Positions 23,004 to 31,441 of a DNA stretch of 40,260 bases are shown here, piece by piece. Made by a program: the position numbers and the translations under genes. A model generated the notes under the pieces. That model had not been told where the DNA came from. It did not search any database and was given only the letters and a program-made list of their open reading frames with translations. Each line of letters opens with the position of its first letter. Position 1 is the stretch's first letter. The DNA is from Thiorhodococcus drewsii AZ1 (GTDB taxonomy: Bacteria; Pseudomonadota; Gammaproteobacteria; Chromatiales; Chromatiaceae): contig NZ_AFWT01000044.1 of the NCBI RefSeq assembly GCF_000224065.1, forward strand, positions 1 to 40,260. The letters are read 5' to 3'.

Positions 23004-25256
23004 ATGGAAAAGGCTGGAAGCGAACGACGGTTGACTGGGCGCGAGGCGTCCATCGCCAAGCGCCGCGCCATCGCCGCCGGCGGAAAGACACAGAGCACGG
23101 GCAGCGCGCCCAACCCGATGGCCGGCGCACGCACGGAGCCCAAACCTAAGCGCGCCGAGGCCGCTCGCGCGGACAGCACGCCGGCACCAACCCCGAGCGC
23201 ACTGCGGACAGAACAGCCACGCAAGCGCGAGCGGAACCGCCAGTTGGCGGCCGGTCAGGGCCGCGCACGGTCCATGCAGCGGCGCGAACGGCTCACACGG
23301 GGCAAGTCGGCGGCACAGATCACCTCCACGAGCGATGTGGGTGCGGATACGCGCGGCCTTGTCGGGCGCGAGGCGGCGATCGCCCGTCGCCGCGCCATCG
23401 CCGGCACGGAAGCACCGGCGCTGCGTTCCAGCCGCTCCACGCCCGTAACCGAAGACGCCCGACACACGACCATAGAGCCCGCCAAGGACAGAGCCCTGGC
23501 CAGCGAGCGGCGCGGCCGCTCGGGCCGCCCGCGCGCGGCCACTGGGAAGAAGGCGACCGCCTCGCGCGGACGACTGCTCTCCATGGCCCGTCGCGCCGCC
23601 ATGGCGGATCGCGGCCGCTCCGGCATCGAGGCGCTGGGTGGACGCTCGCGCAACGCCGCGACCACGTCCCTGATGCGCAATGCCGGTGTCAGCTCGCGCG
23701 AGATCGCCAAGCGGGTCCGCGAGGAGCGCTGCACGCATGGCAAATGCGGCGACACGGGTCCGCGGCCAAGCGGACGAACCCGACCCCAGACGCGTTCGGA
23801 GTCGGAGCCCGTACCCGCCAAGGTCGGCGTGAGCGAGACCGCTTCCGGCCAACAGGTCACCGGCACCAAGGTCGGCCGCAGCAGACGCACGACGGGCGAC
23901 GAGCCAGGTGCCTGCCGCGCCGTGACCGGAACCGAATACATGGGCGCGGAGGTCTTCCAGGAATTCTGCGGCCAGGGTCCGGTTGCGGCACCCGATCGCC
24001 AGGCTGCAGCAACGACCACCGACCAGCGTCAAACCCTGACCGGCAACCAGGTCGGACGCAGCACCCAGGTGACGGGCGATGAGACCGGCGCCGGGCGTCA
24101 ACTGACGGGCACGCCCTATACCGCGCCCGGCCCCGAAGGTGCCCCACCCAAGGTGCGACAGACGCAGACCCTCAGCGGCCAGTCGGTCACCGGATCCATG
24201 ATCGGGCGCCGCGAACGGATGACCGGCAACGAGCCCGGAACCTACCAGCGCGTGACGGGCAACGAGTACCTCGGCAGCGAGCACTTCCGAGGCCATTGCA
24301 AGACCTCGCCCGAGCCCTTCGGCGGCAAAAAGGTCGGTGTCGACGCGACCTGGCACGGCCAGCAGGTCACGGGCAGTCAGATCGGCCGCTCGCAACAGGT
24401 CACGGGCGACGAGCCCGGTGCCTGCGAGGTCGTCACCGGCACCGCCTATCTCGGGGCCGGCCCGGTGCTCGCGCACTGCGGACCCGAGATCGCCCAAGCC
24501 ATGACCGAGCGCACCCCCGTGCGGCGCGGTACCCCCGGCGCCGGGCTCACCGGCACTCAGCCCGGTATCGGCGGCGTCATGAGCGGGGCCGCCAAGGGCG
24601 CCTGCCAGTCCGTCACGGGAACGCCCTATCTCGGTCAGGACCAGTTCTTCGCCGCTTGCGGTGCAAGCTCGGCGGCAACGCCCGGCAGCGCAGACTTCCC
24701 GCAGCCGCTCAGCGGCGGCAACTGGACGTCCTTCAGCCCGAACACGCCGACGCGCTCGACACAACAGCACGCCGACGAGCGCCGGGTAACGGGCACGGCC
24801 TACGACGAGACGCGCAGCCGCATCACGGGGCCCTTCAACATGGCCGGTGACGTGGTGACTGGAACCGACGACTTCCGCCTGCGCCGTTCCGGCGATGTGG
24901 ATCCGCACCCTGACGGCGCAGACCCCATGGCAATGGACCCGGCGATGCCGGCCATGATCGCATCCGAACAACCGGCCGAAACGCCGCGCCCCCGCATCAC
25001 CGGCGAAGGCATGGACGGAGGCACGCGCATCACGGGCGACGATTGGGGACGCAACGAGCGGGTCACGGGCACCGAAGGCACCTCCGCATTCGGGCGCAAC
25101 CCGACACGCCGGGGAACGCCCATGGGGGCCTTCGCCGGGGCGCGTGCCTATCGTGACGCCCAGGCACGCAAGGCACCCGAGCTGCAGATCACGGGCAGCA
25201 GCGGCAGCACCGACCGGGGCGCCCTAGTGACCCTGTCCGGCGGGGCCAGAGGCTAA
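23004..25256 (+). CDS. csoS2: Carboxysome assembly scaffold CsoS2
   Basis: A 750-residue, largely disordered scaffold that links RuBisCO to the shell. The N-terminal third has repeated basic helices (GREASIAKRRAIAA, GREAAIARRRAIAG, SMARRAAMADRG, SREIAKRVREERC) that bind RuBisCO. The middle has five M-repeats of the form VTGxxxGRSxxVTGDEPGACxxVTGTxYLG. The C-terminal region has ITGPFNMAGDVVTGT, RITGDDWGRNERVTGTEG and the conserved terminal block ending LVTLSGG, which anchors to the shell. It is shorter than the Halothiobacillus protein (about 870 residues). Several M-repeats lack the usual cysteines. The ATG at 23004 has GAGAGG five bases upstream; the frame runs on upstream inside cbbS without meaning. 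The next gene starts one base after its stop. Confidence 0.97.
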   Translation: MEKAGSERRLTGREASIAKRRAIAAGGKTQSTGSAPNPMAGARTEPKPKRAEAARADSTPAPTPSALRTEQPRKRERNRQLAAGQGRARSMQRRERLTRGKSAAQITSTSDVGADTRGLVGREAAIARRRAIAGTEAPALRSSRSTPVTEDARHTTIEPAKDRALASERRGRSGRPRAATGKKATASRGRLLSMARRAAMADRGRSGIEALGGRSRNAATTSLMRNAGVSSREIAKRVREERCTHGKCGDTGPRPSGRTRPQTRSESEPVPAKVGVSETASGQQVTGTKVGRSRRTTGDEPGACRAVTGTEYMGAEVFQEFCGQGPVAAPDRQAAATTTDQRQTLTGNQVGRSTQVTGDETGAGRQLTGTPYTAPGPEGAPPKVRQTQTLSGQSVTGSMIGRRERMTGNEPGTYQRVTGNEYLGSEHFRGHCKTSPEPFGGKKVGVDATWHGQQVTGSQIGRSQQVTGDEPGACEVVTGTAYLGAGPVLAHCGPEIAQAMTERTPVRRGTPGAGLTGTQPGIGGVMSGAAKGACQSVTGTPYLGQDQFFAACGASSAATPGSADFPQPLSGGNWTSFSPNTPTRSTQQHADERRVTGTAYDETRSRITGPFNMAGDVVTGTDDFRLRRSGDVDPHPDGADPMAMDPAMPAMIASEQPAETPRPRITGEGMDGGTRITGDDWGRNERVTGTEGTSAFGRNPTRRGTPMGAFAGARAYRDAQARKAPELQITGSSGSTDRGALVTLSGGARG

Positions 25257-25257
25257 G

Positions 25258-26931
25258 ATGAAGCCCAACACCAAGTCACGCCGCCGCGCACGCGCCCCGA
25301 TGTGGAGCGGCGTCAACGCCCACCCCAGGCCGGCGGCGCAACCCGGGTCGGCGGTCGCGGCCCCGGTCGACGCCACCTGGTGGGAGACCCCGTCGAGCCC
25401 GATCGACGCGCGCCCCGATGAAGCGCTCCGGGACCAGGCTTTCGGTACTGAAAGGCGGCGGGATGAAGGCCCTCGGGATGAAACCGGCCAGGATGGGGAG
25501 CGCCAGGATGATGCTCGCCGCGAGCCGGGCGCGCTGCATTCCCTGACGCGAGCGGAGCAGAACCGCCAATTGTGGGCGTACGAAACGCGCGTGAAGGGCG
25601 CCTTCGCGCAGATCGCGCCGACACTCCGGGCCATCGCCGCCCGTCAGCACGCGCCTGACTTCGAGCGCTCGGCCCAGGAGTCCGCGCGGGCGGCACTCGG
25701 GTTCGCGCTACCGGACGATGCCTTGGCGGATGCCTGGGTGGATCGGCTGGACATGCGCGCGCTCTTCGCACACGCCACCTTCGAAACCTTCCGCGCCATG
25801 AGCACGGACTATTTCACCGCAGATCCGCTGGAGACCCAACCTCAAGCACAGGACTTCCACGACTTCCTGCTGCGTTGCGGCTTCCACGCCATGAACGTCA
25901 CGCCCTGCGCCGACGGGCGCCTGGCGCACACCATCAGCTATGTGCTGCGCCTCCCGATGGGGACGGTACAGCGCCGATCCTCCGCCGGTGCACTCTTCGA
26001 CGTGGAGGAGGCGCTCCAGCGCTGGGAGGCGGTCGAGCTGAGACGTTTCCGCGAAGGCCTGCCCAATCTGGCCGACGCCCCGACCCGGTATCTCAAGGTG
26101 GCGGCCTATCACTACAGCAGCCGCGACCCCGATCACCAAGGCTGCGCGGCACACGGCAGCGACACGCGCGCAGCCGCCTCGGCGGGTCTCGCGCAGCTAC
26201 GCGCCTTCCGTCTGGCCGTCGAAAACACCCATTGCTGCGGCGCCTCGATCGCGACGCTGCTCATCGGCATCGACACCGATACCGACCGACTGCGCATCCA
26301 CCTGCCGAACGACGCTGGTGAGCCGGATCTGGATCGCCTGATCGACGCCGGCGGACTCTACCGCACGACGGTGCAGCTCGATCCCGAATCGGCGCGGGCC
26401 CGGATCCGCGAGGCGATCGCCCAACCGCGCGACGGCGGCCCGGCACCGCAGCCCGGACTGCAGGACCTCATGGCCAGACTCATCGAGAACAATCTGTCGC
26501 AGATCGACTATGTCCGGACCTACGCCGGGGAGCACTACCCGGACGCCGGTCACCAAGAACGCTTCATCGGCGTCGGCACGGATTTCGAGGAGGTCCATCT
26601 GCGCAATCTGACCTACTTCGCCTTCATGCGCACGCTGGAGGAAGGGGCGCACAACCTGGACGTCGGCATCGAGATCTTCCGCCGTCTCAACGTCGCGCAC
26701 GGGCTGCCCATCCCCATCGTGCTGCGCTTTCACTACAGGGGCCAGGTGCCCGGGGCGCGCGAGCGGGCCGTTCAACGCTGCGCGCGGGTCGCCGAGGCGA
26801 TCCTGAAACGCTATCCGGATCTCGCCGAGCGAGGCCTGATCCAGACCTATTGGACCCTGCGCGATACCAGTCGCGCCGGCCCCATCGACTGCGTCGGAAG
26901 CTCGCTGCCGAGCACCTGGAGGGAGGCATGA
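25258..26931 (+). CDS. csoSCA: Carboxysomal carbonic anhydrase CsoSCA (CsoS3)
   Basis: A 557-residue epsilon/beta-type zinc carbonic anhydrase that dehydrates bicarbonate to CO2 inside the carboxysome. The CxDxR motif is seen as PCADGR (C217, D219, R221), and the other zinc ligands fit H285 (AAYHYSSRDPDH) and C296 (QGCAAHGS), eleven residues apart as in the known structure. The N-terminal about 110 residues are basic and low in complexity (RRRARAPMWSGVN) and are likely the RuBisCO-tethering region. After the catalytic domain comes the degenerate second half (RNLTYFAFMRTLEEGAHNLDVG, PIPIVLRFHYRG). It is about 40 residues longer than the Halothiobacillus enzyme, mostly in the N-terminal part. 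Start ATG lies one base after the csoS2 stop. Confidence 0.95.
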   Translation: MKPNTKSRRRARAPMWSGVNAHPRPAAQPGSAVAAPVDATWWETPSSPIDARPDEALRDQAFGTERRRDEGPRDETGQDGERQDDARREPGALHSLTRAEQNRQLWAYETRVKGAFAQIAPTLRAIAARQHAPDFERSAQESARAALGFALPDDALADAWVDRLDMRALFAHATFETFRAMSTDYFTADPLETQPQAQDFHDFLLRCGFHAMNVTPCADGRLAHTISYVLRLPMGTVQRRSSAGALFDVEEALQRWEAVELRRFREGLPNLADAPTRYLKVAAYHYSSRDPDHQGCAAHGSDTRAAASAGLAQLRAFRLAVENTHCCGASIATLLIGIDTDTDRLRIHLPNDAGEPDLDRLIDAGGLYRTTVQLDPESARARIREAIAQPRDGGPAPQPGLQDLMARLIENNLSQIDYVRTYAGEHYPDAGHQERFIGVGTDFEEVHLRNLTYFAFMRTLEEGAHNLDVGIEIFRRLNVAHGLPIPIVLRFHYRGQVPGARERAVQRCARVAEAILKRYPDLAERGLIQTYWTLRDTSRAGPIDCVGSSLPSTWREA

Positions 26932-27173
26932 AGATCTGCCAGGTCGAGAAACCACTGGTCGCGACCAATCGCATCCCAGGGCTGGAGCATCGCCACCTCC
27001 AGGTGGTGCGCGACGGCAGGAGCTCACTGGTCGCCGTCGACGCCGTCGGCTGCACGCCAGGCGACTGGGTGATCTGTGTCGGCAGCTCGGCGGCACGCGA
27101 GGCCGCCGGCCACAAGGATTACCCGAGCGACCTGACCATCGTCGGGATCATCGATCACTGGGAGGCGCAGTGA
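26928..27173 (+). CDS. csoS4A: Carboxysome vertex protein CsoS4A
   Basis: An 81-residue EutN/CcmL-family protein whose pentamers close the vertices of the carboxysome shell. Family features are the N-terminal KICQVEKPLVATNRIPGLEH, the core LVAVDAVGCTPGDWVICVGSS and the C-terminal DLTIVGIIDHW. The start overlaps the csoSCA stop by four bases (ATGA) and GGGAGG lies just upstream, so translation is coupled. It is followed immediately, again with overlap, by its paralogue csoS4B. Confidence 0.95.
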   Translation: MKICQVEKPLVATNRIPGLEHRHLQVVRDGRSSLVAVDAVGCTPGDWVICVGSSAAREAAGHKDYPSDLTIVGIIDHWEAQ

Positions 27174-27439
27174 GCATGGACATCATGCAAGTCGAGGACT
27201 CACTGGTCTGCACACGCCGGATACCCGGTCTGGCACGCGTCTCCTTCCGGGTCCTGCGCGGCCCCCAGGGCGAGCGGGCGGTGGCCGTCGACACCGTCGG
27301 CGCCCGTCCGGGCAACTGGGTCTTCACCATCAGTGGCTCGGCCGCGCGTCTCGCGGTCGGCAACGGGATCCTCACCGATCTGAGCATCGGCGGAATCATC
27401 GATCGCTGGGAGGAGGACGCGACCTCCGCAGAGGACTGA
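27170..27439 (+). CDS. csoS4B: Carboxysome vertex protein CsoS4B
   Basis: An 89-residue paralogue of CsoS4A with the same EutN/CcmL fold: MQVEDSLVCTRRIPGLAR, AVAVDTVGARPGNWVFTISG and DLSIGGIIDRWEE. It forms shell pentamers. GTG at 27170 overlaps the csoS4A stop (GTGA); ATG codons at 27176 and 27185 are alternatives, with GGGAGG (27160-27165) best spaced for 27176. The C-terminus carries a short acidic tail absent from CsoS4A. A 97-base gap follows before csoS1. Confidence 0.93.
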   Translation: MSMDIMQVEDSLVCTRRIPGLARVSFRVLRGPQGERAVAVDTVGARPGNWVFTISGSAARLAVGNGILTDLSIGGIIDRWEEDATSAED

Positions 27440-27536
27440 CACCAGCGTGGGCTCGGACGCCCGAATTCAACCATCCGATCGCGCGGGGCGACCTGTTTAG
27501 AGCAGGCGGGTTTATCCAACACAGAGGAGTCACACA

Positions 27537-27851
27537 ATGGCCAACGAACACTACGGGATTGCACTGGGAATGATCGAGACGCGCGGTCTGGTACCGGCCA
27601 TCGAGGCGGCGGACGCCATGACCAAGGCCGCCGAGGTGCGCCTCGTCGGTCGGGAGTTCGTCGGCGGAGGCTATGTCACCGTGCTGGTGCGCGGCGAGAC
27701 CGGTGCGGTCAATGCCGCCGTGCGGGCCGGGGCCGACGCCTGCGAGCGAGTGGGCGACGGACTGGTCGCCGCCCACATCATCGCCCGCCCCCACCGAGAG
27801 GTGGAGCCGGTGCTGCCGACCGGCAGCCCAGCAACCAAAGAGGCGGCCTAG
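27537..27851 (+). CDS. csoS1: Carboxysome shell hexamer protein CsoS1 (copy 1)
   Basis: A 104-residue single BMC-domain protein that forms the hexameric facets of the shell. Typical features are [20 protein letters not shown], the lysine-containing contact region [20 protein letters not shown], and [15 protein letters not shown]. The ATG at 27537 has GAGGAG seven to eight bases upstream, a strong site as expected for a major shell protein. Its central coding sequence is almost identical to that of the second copy at 27989, whereas the C-terminal tails differ ([10 protein letters not shown] here). Confidence 0.96.
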   Translation: MANEHYGIALGMIETRGLVPAIEAADAMTKAAEVRLVGREFVGGGYVTVLVRGETGAVNAAVRAGADACERVGDGLVAAHIIARPHREVEPVLPTGSPATKEAA

Positions 27852-27988
27852 TTCGAGACGATCGGATGGGCCAGCACGGCGCCATCCGCCAAGGCCGCCA
27901 CGCGATTCGCGTGGACGTCGCCCCGGCGCGTCCACCCGACCGATGCGTTCTGGATGTAATGATTTTTTTGATGTGAGGAACGACAACC

Positions 27989-28312
27989 ATGGCCAGTGAA
28001 AATTATGGGATCGCGCTCGGCATGATCGAGACGCGCGGACTGGTGCCGGCCATCGAGGCGGCGGACGCCATGACCAAGGCCGCCGAGGTGCGCCTCGTCG
28101 GTCGGGAGTTCGTCGGCGGAGGCTATGTCACCGTGCTGGTGCGCGGCGAGACCGGGGCGGTCAATGCCGCCGTGCGGGCCGGGGCCGACGCCTGCGAACG
28201 GGTGGGCGACGGGCTGGTCGCCGCCCACATCATCGCCCGCCCCCATCGCGAGGTCGAACCGGTCCTGCCCCAGCAACCGGGCGACACCGACGGCGGACAC
28301 GGCCGGTCCTAG
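27989..28312 (+). CDS. csoS1: Carboxysome shell hexamer protein CsoS1 (copy 2)
   Basis: A 107-residue BMC-domain shell protein, differing from copy 1 only near the N-terminus (MASENYG against MANEHYG) and in the C-terminal tail ([13 protein letters not shown]). The conserved EPVLP segment is shared. GAGGA lies nine bases before the ATG. The 137 bases separating the two copies contain no gene. Two or three CsoS1 paralogues are normal in alpha-carboxysome operons; which of CsoS1A, B or C each equals cannot be decided from sequence. Confidence 0.96.
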   Translation: MASENYGIALGMIETRGLVPAIEAADAMTKAAEVRLVGREFVGGGYVTVLVRGETGAVNAAVRAGADACERVGDGLVAAHIIARPHREVEPVLPQQPGDTDGGHGRS

Positions 28313-28401
28313 GCGACGCTGGCCGATCGCATGGCTGAGAGACCGCCAGCCGGCTGCGCCAGCGATCGCCTCGTCAAGCGCGCGAACGCGGATTGAGCAC
28401 C

Positions 28402-28887
28402 ATGATCGCCCCACCCGGAATCCAGAACCCCGGAACAGTGAACCTCAGAGTGCTGGGCTATCTGGGCCGCGCCCTGAGCCACGAGTTGAGCGCGGTACAG
28501 CAGTACCTCACCCATGCCGGTCTGGCGGAGCTGTGGGGCATGGAGGAGATCGCCAGTTACTTCCGCCAGGAGGCGAACGAGGAGCAAGAGCACGCACAGC
28601 GGCTAATCGCGCGCCTAATCGAGTTCGGCGCCATCCCCAACGCCTCGCAGCTCATCCCGGTGCGTGCGGGCCTGTCGCTGATCGAGCTGCTGCAGGCCAA
28701 TCGGCTGCTCGAACAGCGGGCGATCGAGCTGTATCGCGAGGCGGCGCACTACTGCGCGCTGATCGACGCGCCCGATGACCAGGCCCTGTTCGCTGCCCTC
28801 CACGACGAGGAGCTGGACCACGTCCGGCAACTCGACGCCTGGCTGCAACAGCTGCGCTTGCCCCCGACTGGCATCATGGGGCGCTAG
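28402..28887 (+). CDS. Carboxysome-operon ferritin-like (bacterioferritin-type) protein
   Basis: A 161-residue four-helix-bundle protein of the ferritin-like superfamily. Diiron-type ligands are visible: E in LSHELSAVQQYL (helix one), E and H in EEQEHAQRLIAR (helix two), E in LEQRAIELYREAAHY (helix three) and E and H in HDEELDHVRQLDAWL (helix four). A bacterioferritin-like gene in this position is a regular part of proteobacterial cso operons; its role in carboxysome function or iron handling is unknown. ATG at 28402 is preferred; a TTG at 28393 in the same frame is possible, and neither has a strong ribosome site. The gene follows csoS1 copy 2 by about 90 bases. Confidence 0.88.
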   Translation: MIAPPGIQNPGTVNLRVLGYLGRALSHELSAVQQYLTHAGLAELWGMEEIASYFRQEANEEQEHAQRLIARLIEFGAIPNASQLIPVRAGLSLIELLQANRLLEQRAIELYREAAHYCALIDAPDDQALFAALHDEELDHVRQLDAWLQQLRLPPTGIMGR

Positions 28888-28950
28888 TCGCACGACATCC
28901 ATCGACCTCCAACCACTGATGACAGCTGACAACGAACGACGAGGATCACC

Positions 28951-29223
28951 ATGCCCAATCAAGCAGCCACCTGGAAAGAACGCAACCGCCCCGCACGTCT
29001 GGAGCGCCGTATCGACTTCGAGGATTACGAACAGACCCGGGACTTCCTCGAGGCCCTGGCCGACATCAGCGAGGCCGCCAACCGCTACCCGGACATCAGC
29101 TTCGGGCGCACCTCCGTGAGCCTCACCATCCAGACCGACGATGTGGGCGCGATCCTGCCGGAACATTGGACATTCGCTGGTCAGATCGACACCCTCCTCA
29201 CGGCCGTTCCGACGACGGCTTGA
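28951..29223 (+). CDS. RuBisCO assembly factor acRAF (PCD-like)
   Basis: A 90-residue protein with the pterin-4a-carbinolamine dehydratase fold: WKERNRPARLERRIDFEDYEQ, then RDFLEALADISEAANRYPDI, then FGRTSVSLTIQT. The family's catalytic histidine cluster (normally HHP followed later by a His) is missing; the position reads NRYPDI. This is the pattern of acRAF, the alpha-carboxysome RuBisCO assembly factor, which acts as a chaperone and not as an enzyme. GAGGATCACC precedes the ATG. Place in the operon, after the ferritin-like gene, agrees with other alpha-carboxysome loci. Confidence 0.88.
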   Translation: MPNQAATWKERNRPARLERRIDFEDYEQTRDFLEALADISEAANRYPDISFGRTSVSLTIQTDDVGAILPEHWTFAGQIDTLLTAVPTTA

Positions 29224-29249
29224 TCTGACGCGATCCGGGGATCAGAACC

Positions 29250-29450
29250 ATGACCACTGACACAGAGCCGCCCATCGCCCCACCCGAGCCACCGGTGGCC
29301 GATCCCGCTGCGGCTCCCAGCGCCAAGGCCAAGGCCGGCCCAAGCGGCGTCAAGCGCCCGGCCGCTCGACGACCGCGCGCCGCCAAACCGCCGGCCCAGA
29401 CGACCTACGACCATGGCTATCGCTCCAAGCAGCGTGTCTGGCCCGATTGA
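29250..29450 (+). CDS. Small disordered basic protein in cso operon
   Basis: A 66-residue protein, rich in Pro and Ala, with a basic middle (GVKRPAARRPRAAKPP) and a distinctive C-terminus, YDHGYRSKQRVWPD. The first half (TEPPIAPPEPPVADPAAAPS) looks disordered. It begins 26 bases after acRAF in the same direction, so it is probably a genuine operon member, although its size and composition leave some doubt. The basic, disordered nature with a terminal aromatic motif resembles short linear motifs that bind RuBisCO or shell proteins. No family is recognised with certainty. Confidence 0.6.
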   Translation: MTTDTEPPIAPPEPPVADPAAAPSAKAKAGPSGVKRPAARRPRAAKPPAQTTYDHGYRSKQRVWPD

Positions 29451-29534
29451 CCGGATCAACCCTGACTGCGGGATCGATCGCCTCGCCCGCCCTCCTGGAG
29501 CGCGCGTTATCATCGGAGCCATCGAGAGCCGAAG

Positions 29535-30605
29535 ATGTTCGACCCCATGCTGAATCTTGTCCGTCACGTCAGTCTGCGCCAGCTCCAGGTGTTCGAGGCG
29601 ATCGCCCGCCTTGGCAGCTTCACCAAGGCGGCCGACGAGCTCTATCTCACCCAGCCCACGGTCTCCACCCAGATCAAGCGGTTGACGGACGTCATCGGCC
29701 TGCCGCTGTTCGAGCAGATCGGCCGACGGGTCTATCTCACCGAGACGGGTCGCGAACTCGAGACCGCAGTCAAGGCGATCCTCGACGTCCTCGACCGCTT
29801 CGAGATGAAGGTCGCCGACCTCAAGGGCCTCAGACAGGGCTATCTGCGCCTCTGCGTCATCACCACCGCCAAGTATTTCGCCCCCGAGGTGCTCGGTCGT
29901 TTCTGTCAGCGCCACACCGGTGTCGACGTCGCACTCAAGGTCACCAACCGCGACAACGTGCTCGAGCGCCTTGCCGCCAACAAGGACGATCTCTACATCC
30001 TCGGGCAGATCCCCGAGCGGGATCTGGAGCTGATCAACAAGGCCTTCGCGCCCAATCCCCTTTACGTGATCGCGCACCGGGATCATCCGCTGGCCACAGA
30101 GCGAAACATCCCCGTGGCGCGTCTGGCCGACGCGCACTTCATCATGCGCGAGCCCGGCTCGGGTATCCGCGACGTCGTGCTCAGAAACTTCGCGGAGGCC
30201 GATTTCAAACCACGCGTTCGGATGGAACTGGGCAGCAACGAGGCCATCAAGCATGCGATCTACGGACAGCTCGGCATCTCCGTGCTCTCGCTCCACACAC
30301 TGGCACAAGAAGGACCGCAATCACCGCTGCGGATTCTCGATGTGCAGGGATTCCCACTCGAGCGCACCTGGTATGTGGCCTACGCGAAGGGCAAGGAGCT
30401 TTCGGTGGTCGCGAGCGCCTTCCTCGACTTCCTGGACGAGGAAGGCAAGCAACTGCGTCGTCAATTGAAGAAGACCCATGCTCGTTTGACGCGCGGGCGC
30501 GAGAATGGCGGCAAGAAGACCGAGGACCAGGCCGAAGATGAGGAAGAACGATCAAGCCCCGAAGAGGGCATGAGGAGGATGAGCGATGAACGAAACACCC
30601 GTTGA
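29535..30605 (+). CDS. cbbR: LysR-family regulator, CbbR-type
   Basis: A 356-residue LysR regulator. The N-terminal winged helix-turn-helix is clear (SLRQLQVFEAIARLGSFTKA then LTQPTVSTQIKRLTDVIG), followed by the linker helix and an effector domain with LRLCVITTAKYFAPEVLGRF, ILGQIPERDLELI and SNEAIKHAIYGQLGISVLS, the pattern of CbbR proteins that sense Calvin-cycle metabolites. It should activate the cbb/cso operon. The last about 45 residues are a lysine/glutamate-rich tail (GGKKTEDQAEDEEERSS) beyond the usual end near residue 310. ATG at 29535 or 29547 could be the start. Unusually it is not divergent from cbbL but lies downstream in the same direction. Confidence 0.9.
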   Translation: MFDPMLNLVRHVSLRQLQVFEAIARLGSFTKAADELYLTQPTVSTQIKRLTDVIGLPLFEQIGRRVYLTETGRELETAVKAILDVLDRFEMKVADLKGLRQGYLRLCVITTAKYFAPEVLGRFCQRHTGVDVALKVTNRDNVLERLAANKDDLYILGQIPERDLELINKAFAPNPLYVIAHRDHPLATERNIPVARLADAHFIMREPGSGIRDVVLRNFAEADFKPRVRMELGSNEAIKHAIYGQLGISVLSLHTLAQEGPQSPLRILDVQGFPLERTWYVAYAKGKELSVVASAFLDFLDEEGKQLRRQLKKTHARLTRGRENGGKKTEDQAEDEEERSSPEEGMRRMSDERNTR

Positions 30606-31374
30606 GTCAACGCCCGATCAGCAGGATCCACCCGTGAATCGGGTGACCTTGCGACACCCCTGGCGTTGGTTGGAGAAGGGCTGGCTGGATATCCGCGCGG
30701 CTCCACTGTACAGCCTGAGATACGGCGCCGGCATCGTCATCTTGAGTGCGTCGATCGTCCTGCTGACCCTGCTCGGCCGGCTCAGTTTTCTCCTGCCCTT
30801 CCTCACCGCCGGATTCTTTCTGATGGCACCCCTGCTCGCCATCGGGCTCTATCGGATGAGCGATCACCTGGAGCGGGGCGAGCCCCTGGCGCACTGCCAA
30901 GTGCTGGAGGCGATCAAGCGCAATCAGGGTCAGCTGGGCATCGCGACCGGTTTCCTGTTGATCATCATGCAGCTGTGGATACTGGCCTCGGTCTTTCTGT
31001 TCATCATGCTCTACCAGGACCCCTTCCCCACCTGGAACAACTTCATCTCGACCGTGGTGCTGTCTGGGGAGCACAGGCCCCTGGTGATTGCCGTCGTCCT
31101 GGTCGGCGCCTTCTTCGCCGCCTGCGCCTTCTGCGTCAGCGCCATCACCATCCCCATGCTCATCGACCGCCCGGTGGACGGCTTCACCGCCATGCGGACC
31201 AGCGTGCGGGCCGTGGCCCAGAACTGGCTGCCCATGCTGCTCTGGGCCGCACTACTCGTCGCGATCGTCGGGACTGGACTCCTGACCTTCTATCTCGGAC
31301 TCTTCCTGGCCGTACCCTTGGTGGGCCATGCCACCTGGCACGCCTATCGGGATCTGGTGCCAAGGGCAGATTGA
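30586..31374 (+). CDS. DUF2189-type integral membrane protein
   Basis: A 262-residue protein with about six membrane helices. The sequence RPLRHP-like opening ([19 protein letters not shown]), then [23 protein letters not shown] and [20 protein letters not shown], is that of the DUF2189 family, sometimes named cytochrome c oxidase subunit I-like, whose function is unknown. The ATG overlaps the end of cbbR by 20 bases and has GAGGAGG seven bases upstream, so it is likely co-transcribed with cbbR. A link to inorganic-carbon metabolism is suggested only by position. Confidence 0.85.
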   Translation: MNETPVESTPDQQDPPVNRVTLRHPWRWLEKGWLDIRAAPLYSLRYGAGIVILSASIVLLTLLGRLSFLLPFLTAGFFLMAPLLAIGLYRMSDHLERGEPLAHCQVLEAIKRNQGQLGIATGFLLIIMQLWILASVFLFIMLYQDPFPTWNNFISTVVLSGEHRPLVIAVVLVGAFFAACAFCVSAITIPMLIDRPVDGFTAMRTSVRAVAQNWLPMLLWAALLVAIVGTGLLTFYLGLFLAVPLVGHATWHAYRDLVPRAD

Positions 31375-31441
31375 GACAGTCGCTCAGATCCCGGAATGCA
31401 AGGCACCCAACGACACAGCCGCTCCAGCGCTTCGAGGCAGG

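Noticed and set aside
24296-24850. A -1 reading frame open across the end of the csoS2 M-region, which could give a short CsoS2A form by programmed frameshifting, as known in Halothiobacillus.
   Set aside because: The frame is open to a TGA at 24848-24850, but I found no convincing slippery heptamer in the right phase between 24500 and 24730, and long open frames are common in GC-rich DNA.
22953-24971. A 672-codon minus-strand frame opposite csoS2.
   Set aside because: It mirrors the repeats of CsoS2 and has no recognisable domain or ribosome site.
27852-27988. A third, degenerate csoS1 copy between the two csoS1 genes.
   Set aside because: No BMC-like reading frame or residual similarity to csoS1 is visible in the 137 bases.
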